A stretch of 55,718 nucleotides of DNA. Source: an uncultured Rhodospirillaceae bacterium. GTDB lineage: Bacteria > Pseudomonadota > Alphaproteobacteria > CAAGCB01 > CAG-977. Made by a program: the position numbers and the translations under genes. The stretch covers positions 1 through 55,718 of the forward strand of contig URSF01000014.1 in the NCBI GenBank assembly GCA_900550445.1, read 5' to 3'. Positions 23,155-31,916 of this stretch are shown here, in pieces. The number at the start of each line of letters is the position of its first letter. The stretch's first letter is position 1. The notes beneath the pieces were generated by a model. That model saw nothing but the letters and a program-made list of their open reading frames with translations. It did no database searches and had not been told where the DNA came from.

Positions 23155-24408
23155 TTAAGAATTATCTAAAAACCAGCGAAAAAATTTTACAAATTTATTT
23201 CCGGGGGCCGACATATCGCGCTGATGGGTCGGCGTATTTAACAAAACGCGCGTCGTGTAATGCAGCAGGCCGATGCAGCCCATGTAACTTTGATAGGCGT
23301 GCGGCGGTATGATTTCCTGTTTGTCGAACAGGCGGACGGGCTGGCCGGTGCGGACGTTGCGCTGTAAAACGGCTGACGCTTTTTCATTAACGCCGTGCAG
23401 CTGGGCGCCGCCGCCCGTCAGGACAAAGTTCAGGCAGATATCGTAAAAGCCCGTCTGTTCCAGCAAAGATTTTATTTTTTCAAACAATTCCTCGATTCTG
23501 GGAACGATCGTCTGCACGATTCTGGCGCGCGGTACCCGCAGAACGGAAACGTTTTCGTCTTCGCCGATCAGGGGAACGTCAACTTCTTCCTGTTCATAGG
23601 TGACGGAGGGCAGAGTTGATCCTTTTAAAGTTTTAATTCGTTCCGCGTTATCCAAAGACGTTTTAAACACGGTGGCGATGTCTTTGGTAATCATGTCGCC
23701 GCCCAGCGGAATCCGGGCCGTGAAAACCAGCTGGTCTTCATAAAAAACGCCGATGCCCGTCGTGCCGGCGCCTAAATCAATAACGGCCGTTCCCTGTTTT
23801 TTTTCTTCCTGTGTCAGGCAGGCCAGTCCGGCGGCGTAAGGAGAGGCGACTTTCTTGGAACAGGAAAGATGATTTTGTTCCAAAACGCTGTTCATGTCGC
23901 GGACAGGATATGGAGGCGTCATGACCGTATGCAGCGACAAATACAGTTTTTTGCCCGTCAGGCCGCGCGGGTCCATAATCGAATGGCGCGAATCAAGGCT
24001 GTAATCAATCGGGATACAGTGCAGAACTTCGTCTTCCGAAGCGGGAATTTTATTCTGCGCTCCGGCGATCAGGCGGTTGACGTCGCTTTGCGTGACTTCC
24101 GTGCCGCCTAAATCCAGGCTGTCCTGGACGATTGATGACGACAAAGAACCGACACAGGCAGCGGCAACAACGGTTTTTATGCGTTCTTTGATAAAGCTTT
24201 CCGCGTTGGCGACAGCGTGCCGGACGGAATCGACCGCCGGCGCCAGAGCGACAATCTCGCTTTTTCTGACTCCCGTATTCTGATGCGATCCCGCCCCGAC
24301 AATGACGGCTTTGTTCTCATCAACGGGATAGGCCAGAACACAGCACGTTTTTGACGTGCCGATGTCCAAAGCCGCAATCAGGTTGTTGTCGTTTAAAATA
24401 CGGGGCAC
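23155..24408 (-). CDS. ftsA: Cell division protein FtsA
   Basis: A 417-residue actin-like ATPase that tethers FtsZ to the membrane. AALDIGTSKTCCVL is the phosphate-1 motif and AVIDLGAGTTGIGVF phosphate-2; VLTGGGAQLHGV is the adenosine motif. The C-terminal amphipathic helix (VKFFRWFLDN) is the membrane target. It follows ftsQ by 17 bp in the dcw operon. Confidence 0.95.
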   Translation of the reverse strand: MPRILNDNNLIAALDIGTSKTCCVLAYPVDENKAVIVGAGSHQNTGVRKSEIVALAPAVDSVRHAVANAESFIKERIKTVVAAACVGSLSSSIVQDSLDLGGTEVTQSDVNRLIAGAQNKIPASEDEVLHCIPIDYSLDSRHSIMDPRGLTGKKLYLSLHTVMTPPYPVRDMNSVLEQNHLSCSKKVASPYAAGLACLTQEEKKQGTAVIDLGAGTTGIGVFYEDQLVFTARIPLGGDMITKDIATVFKTSLDNAERIKTLKGSTLPSVTYEQEEVDVPLIGEDENVSVLRVPRARIVQTIVPRIEELFEKIKSLLEQTGFYDICLNFVLTGGGAQLHGVNEKASAVLQRNVRTGQPVRLFDKQEIIPPHAYQSYMGCIGLLHYTTRVLLNTPTHQRDMSAPGNKFVKFFRWFLDNS

Positions 24409-24425
24409 GGGATTTCCTTTACCGA

Positions 24426-25259
24426 TTAAGGTGTTTTTGCCGAAGTCGAAACGGACGCCGTTTTTTTTCGGTTCTTTCCTTTTTTGGCGGGATCGTCCTC
24501 CAAATGCACGATCAGCTTATCCGGCTGGCGCAGATCAACCATTGTTATTTTCCGGTTTAACAATCCCTGCGTTCTGTTTAATTTGGCCAGCCTGCCCCAG
24601 GCGGCGGCAGGGTCTTTTTCGGGCAGACGAACCGTAATGCCCTTGTCAATATCGTCCAGCAGAATATTCCACCGGCGTCGGCCGATCCGGACGGCGGCCT
24701 TGACACGTTTGTTTAATTCCGGCTCCTGTGCCAGAAAAGTAAGCAGTTCCGGCGTTCTTTCCGGAGCGTCAGAGCCTAATACCAGCGGCAGGCCGTTCAG
24801 TTTTTTTACAAAAGTTTCAACCGGCTGGCCGTCGGAATCCACAGGGCGGTACAGGCCTTTGTTCTGCCAGACGGCGACCGGAGTCCGTTCGGTCAGGCGG
24901 ATATATAGGATATGGGGCAGCCGGCGTTCGATATGAACCGTTTTTACCCACGGCAGACGCTGAATGTTTTCACGCGATTTCCGAATGTCTACCGCCGTAA
25001 TCGGCATGCCCCGTTCGACTTTTAAAACGTCCAGCAGTTCTTTCTGCGTCGTTCTGTCGCGGCCGCGAACATATACTTCCCCCAGACGCAGGTCGGCGGA
25101 CAGGGCGGCATCATGGATAAAAAAAGCCAGACTTTCCTTTTTTTCGGCGTAAAAAGGGCTGTTGGAAAACCAAAGAATTAAGGTTGCCAAAAACAATAAA
25201 ATAAAAGCGGCCAGAAACGGGCTGAGCTGTTTTATGTTTCGGAACTTTAATCTCCGCAT
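24426..25259 (-). CDS. ftsQ: Cell division protein FtsQ
   Basis: A 277-residue bitopic protein: basic cytoplasmic start, one transmembrane helix (about 13-33), a POTRA domain (about 55-125, RLGEVYVRGRDRTTQKELLDVL to LPHILYIRLTERTPVAVW) and the beta domain. It links FtsBL to the divisome in the periplasm. I start at ATG 25259 (GGAG 8 nt before); the longer frame begins at a GTG at 25280. It overlaps the end of ddl by 13 bp. Confidence 0.92.
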   Translation of the reverse strand: MRRLKFRNIKQLSPFLAAFILLFLATLILWFSNSPFYAEKKESLAFFIHDAALSADLRLGEVYVRGRDRTTQKELLDVLKVERGMPITAVDIRKSRENIQRLPWVKTVHIERRLPHILYIRLTERTPVAVWQNKGLYRPVDSDGQPVETFVKKLNGLPLVLGSDAPERTPELLTFLAQEPELNKRVKAAVRIGRRRWNILLDDIDKGITVRLPEKDPAAAWGRLAKLNRTQGLLNRKITMVDLRQPDKLIVHLEDDPAKKGKNRKKTASVSTSAKTP

Positions 25260-26179
25260 CTGGCGTTCTCCACCATCCACACGACAATATCCTGATAAGA
25301 ATAACCGGCGTAACGCGCGATTTCGGGCACCAAAGACAAGGACGTCATGCCCGGCTGAGTATTGGTTTCCAGCAGAGCAAAGCGCGGTTTTTCGCCGGGA
25401 CGCGTATCATCGTAACGTATGTCGGAACGCGATATGCCGCGGCAGCCTAACAGCGTATGCGCTTCGGCGGCAATCCGCATGGCTTCCGCGTAATCTGCCG
25501 CCGGCAGATTGGCCGGAATGACGTGTTTCGATCCGCCTTCGGAATATTTGGCATGATAGTTATAAAAGCCTTTGGCGGGAATGATTTCCAAAACGCCCAA
25601 CGGTTTGTTGTCCATGACGGCGACGGTTAATTCACGGCCGGGAATGTATTCTTCGGCCAGAATTTTTTCGCTGTCGGGGTATGGATATTTTTCGTTTTCA
25701 AACGGTTTTTTGCCATTGTCTTTGTCAAAAATAAACACGCCGACGGAAGATCCGTTGCAAATCGGTTTTAGAACAAAAGGATAGGGCAGAACGTCGCCGG
25801 CCAAAATTTGTTCTTTGGTGACAATTCTTTCATCGGCCAACGGCAGTCCGGCCATTTTAAAAATCTTTTTCGACATGACTTTGTCCATTGCCAAAGCCGA
25901 CGCCATGCGGCCTGAGTGCGTATAGGGAATTTCCAGCAAATCCAAAATACCCTGAACGCAGCCGTCTTCGCCGTACTGGCCATGCAAAGCGTTAAAAACA
26001 ACGTCCGGTTTTTCGGATTCCAACATAAAAATAAACGGTTTCAGGTCATGGGAAATATCCAAAGGAAAAGCTTCGTATCCCGCGTGAATCAAAGCTTCTA
26101 AAACATTTCTGCCGCTGGAAAGGGAAACTTTTCTTTCTGATGAACAGCCGCCCATCAATACCGCAACTTTTTTAGTCAA
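25247..26179 (-). CDS. ddl: D-alanine--D-alanine ligase
   Basis: A 310-residue ATP-grasp enzyme making D-Ala-D-Ala for the peptidoglycan precursor. VAVLMGGCSSERKVSLSSG is the N-terminal motif; PFVLKPICNGSSVGV, EEYIPGRELTVAVM and ALLETNTQPGMTSLSLVP supply the ATP, metal and substrate residues. It is abutted by murB upstream (no gap) and overlaps ftsQ. Type DdlB by position. Confidence 0.95.
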   Translation of the reverse strand: MTKKVAVLMGGCSSERKVSLSSGRNVLEALIHAGYEAFPLDISHDLKPFIFMLESEKPDVVFNALHGQYGEDGCVQGILDLLEIPYTHSGRMASALAMDKVMSKKIFKMAGLPLADERIVTKEQILAGDVLPYPFVLKPICNGSSVGVFIFDKDNGKKPFENEKYPYPDSEKILAEEYIPGRELTVAVMDNKPLGVLEIIPAKGFYNYHAKYSEGGSKHVIPANLPAADYAEAMRIAAEAHTLLGCRGISRSDIRYDDTRPGEKPRFALLETNTQPGMTSLSLVPEIARYAGYSYQDIVVWMVENARCGD

Positions 26180-27136
26180 TTATCTGCCTCCAAAACTGCT
26201 GAAACGTTTGGTTTTGACGCCGATGCGCCGCACTTCCCATTCCAGCGTAATCTCGCTTGTTTCGTAAACGCGCCGCTGCACCGTTTCGCCAAGCGTTTCA
26301 AAATCCTGTGCTGTCGCTTTGCCCGTGTTGATGAAAAAGTTGCAATGCTTTTCCGACACCATGGCGCCGCCGACCTTCAATCCGCGGCAGCCGGCTTTTT
26401 CAATCAGCTGCCAAGCCTTTAATCCGATCGGGTTTTTAAACATCGAACCCGCTGTTTTAACGCCGGACGGCTGGGCTTTTTCACGAATTTGTCTGTATTC
26501 TGTCATACGTTTCTGAATATTTTCTTTATTTTCGGCAGTTCCTTTTAAAACCGCTTCCGTAAATATCCAGTTGTCCGGCAAAGCGTTTGTACGGTAATCA
26601 AACGGAATTTCGTTTCTTTGCAAAATAATTTTTTTGCCGATAATGTCAAAAGCGGTCAATTCGTCCAGCACGTCGGCGACAGAACGGCCGTGCGCGCCAG
26701 CGTTCATTCTGACGGATCCGCCCAGCGTGCCCGGAATGCCGCATAAAAACTCAAATCCCGACAAGCCGGCTTCCATGGCGGCTTTGGCGATTTCCATGTT
26801 TTTCGCCCCTGCGCCGCAGATGATTTTGTCCCCTTCAATTTTAATGGTGTTAAAGGTTTTTCCCAGATGGACGACAATGCCGGGGATTCCTCCGTCGCGG
26901 ATCAGCAGATTTGATCCGCCGCCGATAACGGTCAGCGGAGCGCCGGGCTGGTTGGTTAAAAAATACTCCAGATCGTCGGAATCCGCCGGTGTAAACAAAA
27001 TTTCGGCAGGACCGCCAACCCCCAGCCACGTCATTTTATGCAAAGGCGCGTTTTCGATAACCTGACCGCGTACGGCGGGCATCAGCCGTTTTAAAGTTGA
27101 TTCGTTTGAAAAAAAACGTTTGAAAAACGAAAACAT
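26180..27136 (-). CDS. murB: UDP-N-acetylenolpyruvoylglucosamine reductase
   Basis: A 318-residue FAD enzyme reducing the enolpyruvyl group to give UDP-MurNAc. TWLGVGGPAEILFTP and GGGSNLLIRDGGIPG bind FAD; the catalytic Ser is in TAGSMFKNP and the terminal Glu in LEWEVRRIG. It is in the dcw order between murC and ddl, 3 bp from murC and adjoining ddl. Confidence 0.95.
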   Translation of the reverse strand: MFSFFKRFFSNESTLKRLMPAVRGQVIENAPLHKMTWLGVGGPAEILFTPADSDDLEYFLTNQPGAPLTVIGGGSNLLIRDGGIPGIVVHLGKTFNTIKIEGDKIICGAGAKNMEIAKAAMEAGLSGFEFLCGIPGTLGGSVRMNAGAHGRSVADVLDELTAFDIIGKKIILQRNEIPFDYRTNALPDNWIFTEAVLKGTAENKENIQKRMTEYRQIREKAQPSGVKTAGSMFKNPIGLKAWQLIEKAGCRGLKVGGAMVSEKHCNFFINTGKATAQDFETLGETVQRRVYETSEITLEWEVRRIGVKTKRFSSFGGR

Positions 27137-27139
27137 TTC

Positions 27140-28579
27140 TTACCCTTCGTTCGAAACTCTGCCTGCCTGCGCCAATTCCTGAGGCAAAGCTTTCGCCCAG
27201 GAAGAAATACTGCCGGCGCCCAGACAGATGACAATATCGCCTGATGACGCTTCCTGTCTGATTATACCGGCTAAATCTTCACGTTTGTTTAACGTGATGA
27301 CGTGACGGTGGCCGTGGGAGCGCAGACCTTCCGCCAGGGCTTCCTTGTTGGCGGACGGAATTTCTTCTTCTCCGGCGGAATAAACGTCGGCGACGATAAC
27401 GCAGTCCGCGTCGTTAAAAGCCGTGCAGAACATTTCAAACAGATTGGCGACGCGCGTATAGCGGTGCGGCTGAAAAACGGCGATGACTTTTTTCGGCGCG
27501 ACGTCGCGCGCGGCTTTTAATGTCGAAGCGATTTCTATCGGGTGATGGCCGTAATCGTCAATAATTGTGATGCCGTCCGTTTCTCCGGTTTTTGTAAAGC
27601 GGCGCTGAACGCCGGTAAAAGCCGACAGCGCTTTTTTCAGATTTTCTTCCGAAATGCCCAAGCGTATGCCGACTCCGATCGCGGCCAGAGCGTTCAAAAC
27701 GTTGTGTCTGCCGTAAACGGGCAGGGTAAAGCCGTTCATGCGCTGCGTTTTCCCCGTCGGACTGAGGCTGTCGGCGATGACAACGTCAAACGTAATCAAT
27801 CCGGGGACGGCATGAATATTCTGCGCGGTAACTTCCGCCTGCGGGGTAAAGCCGTAGGTGATGATCTGTCTGTCGGAAATTTGGGAAATCAGCCGCTGGA
27901 CTTCCGGGTGATCGACGCATAGGCAGGCAAAACCGTAAAAAGGAATGTTTTGGACGAACGTTCTGTAAGCGTCCTTCATTTTTTCATAGGTACCGTAATA
28001 ATTTAAATGTTCGGGATCCATATTTGTGACAATGACGGCCGTCGCCGGCAGTTTTAAAAAGCTGCCGTCCGATTCGTCGGCTTCGGCCACCAGCCATTGT
28101 CCGTCGCCTAAATGGGCGTTCGTGCCGTAAGCGTTGATAATCCCGCCGTTGGCAACCGTCGGATCCAGCCCCGCCGTCTGCAAAACCAGCCCGATCATGG
28201 AAGTCGTTGTCGTTTTGCCATGTGTGCCGCCGACGGCGATTGACCATTTCAACCGCATCAGTTCCGCCAGCATTTCGGCGCGGCGCACAACGGGGATACG
28301 GCGTTTGCGGGCTTCTTTAACTTCGGCGTTTTCAGTGTCGATAGCCGAAGAAACGACGACAACGCCGGCATGTTCCACGTTTTCGGGCGCGTGTCCGATA
28401 ATGATGGAAATTCCCTGAGAACGCAGCCGTTTGACATTTGAATTTTCGGAAATGTCCGATCCCTGCACGCTGTATCCCAGATTATGCATCAGCTCGGCGA
28501 TACAGCTCATGCCGCTGCCGCCGATGCCGATAAAATGAATGGTTCCGATGGGAAAGGGCAGATGATTCTGTGTCGTCAT
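27140..28579 (-). CDS. murC: UDP-N-acetylmuramate--L-alanine ligase
   Basis: A 479-residue Mur ligase adding the first L-Ala to UDP-MurNAc. FIGIGGSGMSCIAEL is the N-terminal nucleotide-fold motif, GGTHGKTTTTSM the P-loop, DDYGHHPIEIAST and QPHRYTR the central and C-terminal motifs of MurC. It lies 4 bp after murG. Complete, of usual length. Confidence 0.96.
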   Translation of the reverse strand: MTTQNHLPFPIGTIHFIGIGGSGMSCIAELMHNLGYSVQGSDISENSNVKRLRSQGISIIIGHAPENVEHAGVVVVSSAIDTENAEVKEARKRRIPVVRRAEMLAELMRLKWSIAVGGTHGKTTTTSMIGLVLQTAGLDPTVANGGIINAYGTNAHLGDGQWLVAEADESDGSFLKLPATAVIVTNMDPEHLNYYGTYEKMKDAYRTFVQNIPFYGFACLCVDHPEVQRLISQISDRQIITYGFTPQAEVTAQNIHAVPGLITFDVVIADSLSPTGKTQRMNGFTLPVYGRHNVLNALAAIGVGIRLGISEENLKKALSAFTGVQRRFTKTGETDGITIIDDYGHHPIEIASTLKAARDVAPKKVIAVFQPHRYTRVANLFEMFCTAFNDADCVIVADVYSAGEEEIPSANKEALAEGLRSHGHRHVITLNKREDLAGIIRQEASSGDIVICLGAGSISSWAKALPQELAQAGRVSNEG

Positions 28580-28583
28580 GTTT

Positions 28584-29678
28584 TTATGATCCTCCGGCTG
28601 TTTTTAAAACGGCGGCGGCAAACAGACGGACAGCGTCCGGTTTGCCCAGCTTTTTGGCGTTTTCGGCCGCCGTCGTTAAAATTTGCGGCGTATTAACAAA
28701 TTCTGTGATTTTACCGCTCAGATATTCGGGCGTAAAGTCCGGTTCTTCGCAAAGGAATGCGCCGTTGTTTTTTGTAATGAAAAGGGCGTTTTTTAATTGA
28801 TGCGAATCGGCAGAACGCAGGATCGGCACGATTAAAGCCGGCCGTCCGGCGACGCTTAATTCCGCAATACTGGAAGCGCCCGCCCGGCAGATGACCAGAT
28901 GCGCCTGTGTCAGCCGGTCTGCCATATCGGTAAAAAACGGCGCCAGTTCCGGTTTTAAACCCGAATTTTCATAGGTTTTTTGAACGGCGGGCAGGTCGGC
29001 GGCACGGCACTGCTGAGAAATCCGCAGGCGTTTTTTTATATCTTCGGGCAGCTGCGTCAAAGCCGCGGGAAGTACGCGGCTGAACACGGCGGCGCCTTGT
29101 GATCCGCCGAAAATCAGCAGATTGAAAGTTTCTGCCGCCGGCCGGTATGGTTGATCGCGCGCGGCCAGAATTTCGGGACGAACGGGAACGCCGGTATATT
29201 CGGTTTTAATGCCTTCGGGAATACGTTCAACGTCCGGAAATGTCGTCGCGATTAAAGAAGCCCGTTTGCCCAGTACTCTGTTTGCCCCGCCCAGAACGGA
29301 GTTTTGTTCATGCAGGATTAAAGGGATTTTCAATATTCCCGCCGCGAACGAAGCCGGAAAAGCGGCGTATCCCCCAAAGCCGACGACGGCGTCCGGTTTG
29401 ATTTTACGTAAAATCAGCACGCTTTGCAAAATGCCGGCGCCCATTAAAAACAAAGCCCACAGCTTTTTTAAAAGCGGTTTTCCGGCATAAGCCCCCGCGA
29501 AAATGCGGTATTCTTTTGAATCGGGAAAGCGTCCCGAAAAAGAATTGCCGCGTCTGTCAGTGATAAAGCTGATTTCCGCTCCGCGCGCGGTTAACTCCTT
29601 AGCCAGCGCTTCGGCGGGAAAAACGTGTCCGCCCGATCCGCCCGCCGTTAAAACAATTTTTTTTACCGATTCGTTCAT
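28584..29678 (-). CDS. murG: UDP-GlcNAc:lipid I N-acetylglucosaminyltransferase
   Basis: A 364-residue GT28 glycosyltransferase that makes lipid II at the inner face of the membrane. TAGGSGGHVFPAEALA is the first G-loop, VGFGGYAAFPASFA the second, and LLIFGGSQGA with ICRAGASSIAEL complete the donor site. Start overlaps the ftsW stop by 4 bp (ATGA), so the two are translationally coupled. Confidence 0.96.
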   Translation of the reverse strand: MNESVKKIVLTAGGSGGHVFPAEALAKELTARGAEISFITDRRGNSFSGRFPDSKEYRIFAGAYAGKPLLKKLWALFLMGAGILQSVLILRKIKPDAVVGFGGYAAFPASFAAGILKIPLILHEQNSVLGGANRVLGKRASLIATTFPDVERIPEGIKTEYTGVPVRPEILAARDQPYRPAAETFNLLIFGGSQGAAVFSRVLPAALTQLPEDIKKRLRISQQCRAADLPAVQKTYENSGLKPELAPFFTDMADRLTQAHLVICRAGASSIAELSVAGRPALIVPILRSADSHQLKNALFITKNNGAFLCEEPDFTPEYLSGKITEFVNTPQILTTAAENAKKLGKPDAVRLFAAAVLKTAGGS

Positions 29679-30802
29679 TTGTTTTCCTTCAGCGTATTTG
29701 TGCTGCGCGTCAAAGCCAAAACAATCCCCATGCCAAATCCCAAAGAAACCAGCGACGAACCGCCGTAAGAAATAAACGGCAACGTCATGCCTTTGGTCGG
29801 AATCAGGCTGAGCGTTGAAGCGATGTTGATTAAAGCCTGCAGTCCGAACTGCACCAATAAACCCGAAACGGCCAGCAGAGTAAACAGATTTTTATCCTTG
29901 AAAATCAAGTAAAAGCCCCGTAGTACAATCACGGCGAACAAAGCCGTAATCGCCAGGCAGATCAGCAGGCCGTATTCTTCGGCCGCAACAGCCATAATAA
30001 AATCCGTATGCGCGTCGGGCAGAACGTTTTTAATTGTTCCTTCGCCGGGGCCGCGTCCCAGAAGGCCGCCGTTTTTAAAGGCTTCCATCGCCGTGCGGAC
30101 CTGAAAGGTGTCTCCGGCTTCCGGATTTAAAAAGCGGTCTACGCGCGACTGGACATGCGGAAACAGAAAATAAGCGCTGACGGCGCCCGTCGCACCGCAC
30201 AAAATCAGGATATATGTCCAGATCATGGAAATACCGCTTAAAAACAGTTCGGTGCCGAAAATAACGCTGACGGTCACGGTCATACCGAAATCCGGCTGTT
30301 TAATCAGCAGTCCCGCCAAAACGGCGTAAACAATGCCGGCAATTAATGTTCCGCGGAATTTTTCCTGCTGTTTGCCCAGCGCGATTAACCACGCCGCCGT
30401 AACGGCAAAAGCCGGTTTGGCAATTTCCGAAGGCTGCACGGAAATGCCGAAAAGGCGGATCCAGCGCGACGACCCTTTGATTTCCGAACCGTGCGCCAGT
30501 ACCATGACCAACAACACAAACGCTGCAGCCAGAACACAACAGGACAGCCGCCGGATTGTCTGCGGCGTCTGCATGGAAATGCCCAGCATGACGGCGACCG
30601 AAAGCATCAGGAAAACAACCTGATGTTTGATCAGGTAATATGTTTCCAGCTTTAACCGTTCCGCAACGGGCGGCGTCGCTGAAAAAGCCAGGACAACGCC
30701 CGTTCCCAGCAAAGCGAACAGCGCGCCCAAAAGAAAGTGGTCAACGCTCCACCACCATCGTCCCAGAACACTGTTGTCCGTGCGTGCGATTGCCGTTTTC
30801 AT
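29675..30802 (-). CDS. ftsW: Lipid II polymerase / cell division protein FtsW
   Basis: A 375-residue SEDS protein with about ten transmembrane helices; partner of FtsI in septal glycan polymerisation. FEVR-like GDTFQVRTAMEAFKNGGLLGRGPGEG and FISYGGSSLVSLGFGMG are the SEDS signatures. It directly follows mraY, with 9 bp between; murD, which usually sits here, is missing. Confidence 0.95.
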   Translation of the reverse strand: MKTAIARTDNSVLGRWWWSVDHFLLGALFALLGTGVVLAFSATPPVAERLKLETYYLIKHQVVFLMLSVAVMLGISMQTPQTIRRLSCCVLAAAFVLLVMVLAHGSEIKGSSRWIRLFGISVQPSEIAKPAFAVTAAWLIALGKQQEKFRGTLIAGIVYAVLAGLLIKQPDFGMTVTVSVIFGTELFLSGISMIWTYILILCGATGAVSAYFLFPHVQSRVDRFLNPEAGDTFQVRTAMEAFKNGGLLGRGPGEGTIKNVLPDAHTDFIMAVAAEEYGLLICLAITALFAVIVLRGFYLIFKDKNLFTLLAVSGLLVQFGLQALINIASTLSLIPTKGMTLPFISYGGSSLVSLGFGMGIVLALTRSTNTLKENK

Positions 30803-30811
30803 CTGCGCTCC

Positions 30812-31900
30812 TTATCTGATTTTTAACGTCGATAAAGCGATCAGTCCCAAAATAATAGAAATAATCCAGAAACGCACGACGACGGTCAGCTCCGACCAGC
30901 CCATTTTTTCAAAATGATGATGAATCGGCGCCATTTTAAAGATTCGGCGGCCGGTCAGTTTAAAGGAAATCACCTGAATGATGACCGAAAACGTTTCCAA
31001 AACGAACAAACCGCCGGCGATCGCCAAAGCGATTTCATGTTTGGTCACAACGCTGACGGTACCCAAAGCGCCGCCCAGCATCAATGATCCCGTGTCGCCC
31101 ATAAAGATTTTGGCGGGCGGGGCGTTATACCATAAAAATCCCAGGCCGGATCCGATCAGGGCGCCGCAGAAAACCGCCAGTTCGCCGGCGCCCGCGATAT
31201 AGGAAATCTGCAGATACGCCGCAAAGGCCGCATGGCCGGAGACATAAGAAATAATCAGGAAAACAAAAGAAACAACCATAACCGGAACAATGGCCAGCCC
31301 GTCCAGTCCGTCGGTCAGATTGACGGCGTTGGATGAACCGACGATGACGAACATGGCGAACGGAATGTAAAACAGGCAGAGATTCAAAGACAGATTTTTA
31401 AAAAACGGAAAAGCCAAAGTGGTTGCCGTCGGCTGTGTCGTCGCTTTTGTAATCAGCCACACGGCGACAAAAGCGCAGGAAAATTCCAAAACGAGTTTTA
31501 ATTTGCCGGGCATGCCTTTGGAATTTTTTTTCGATACTTTCAGATAATCATCGGCAAAACCGATCAAAGAAAAAGCGATTGTTATCCCCAGAACAACCCA
31601 GACAAAAGTGTTTTTCCAATCCGCCCAGAGCAAAGTGGACAGACACAGCGACACCAGAATCATCAACCCGCCCATTGTCGGCGTGCCCTGTTTTGTTTTC
31701 AGATGCGATTCGGGGCCGTCTTCGCGGATCGGCTGGCAGGCGTGTTGTTTGTCTTTCAACCAGTGGATAATCATCGGGCCGATCAGAAAGCATAAAATCA
31801 GGGCCGTGAAAATTGCTCCGCCCGTTCTGAAAGTCAGGTATTTGAAGATATTTAAAACCGAATACTGATCCGAAAGAGGATAAAGGAGGTTGTAAAGCAT
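30812..31900 (-). CDS. mraY: Phospho-N-acetylmuramoyl-pentapeptide transferase
   Basis: A 362-residue, ten-helix membrane enzyme making lipid I from UDP-MurNAc-pentapeptide and undecaprenyl phosphate. GFADDYLKV holds the catalytic Asp pair, SSNAVNLTDGLDGLA and APIHHHFEKMGWSE the remaining conserved polar loops. Length and gene order (after murF) are normal. Confidence 0.96.
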   Translation of the reverse strand: MLYNLLYPLSDQYSVLNIFKYLTFRTGGAIFTALILCFLIGPMIIHWLKDKQHACQPIREDGPESHLKTKQGTPTMGGLMILVSLCLSTLLWADWKNTFVWVVLGITIAFSLIGFADDYLKVSKKNSKGMPGKLKLVLEFSCAFVAVWLITKATTQPTATTLAFPFFKNLSLNLCLFYIPFAMFVIVGSSNAVNLTDGLDGLAIVPVMVVSFVFLIISYVSGHAAFAAYLQISYIAGAGELAVFCGALIGSGLGFLWYNAPPAKIFMGDTGSLMLGGALGTVSVVTKHEIALAIAGGLFVLETFSVIIQVISFKLTGRRIFKMAPIHHHFEKMGWSELTVVVRFWIISIILGLIALSTLKIR

Positions 31901-31916
31901 ATGTTTATTCCGAATG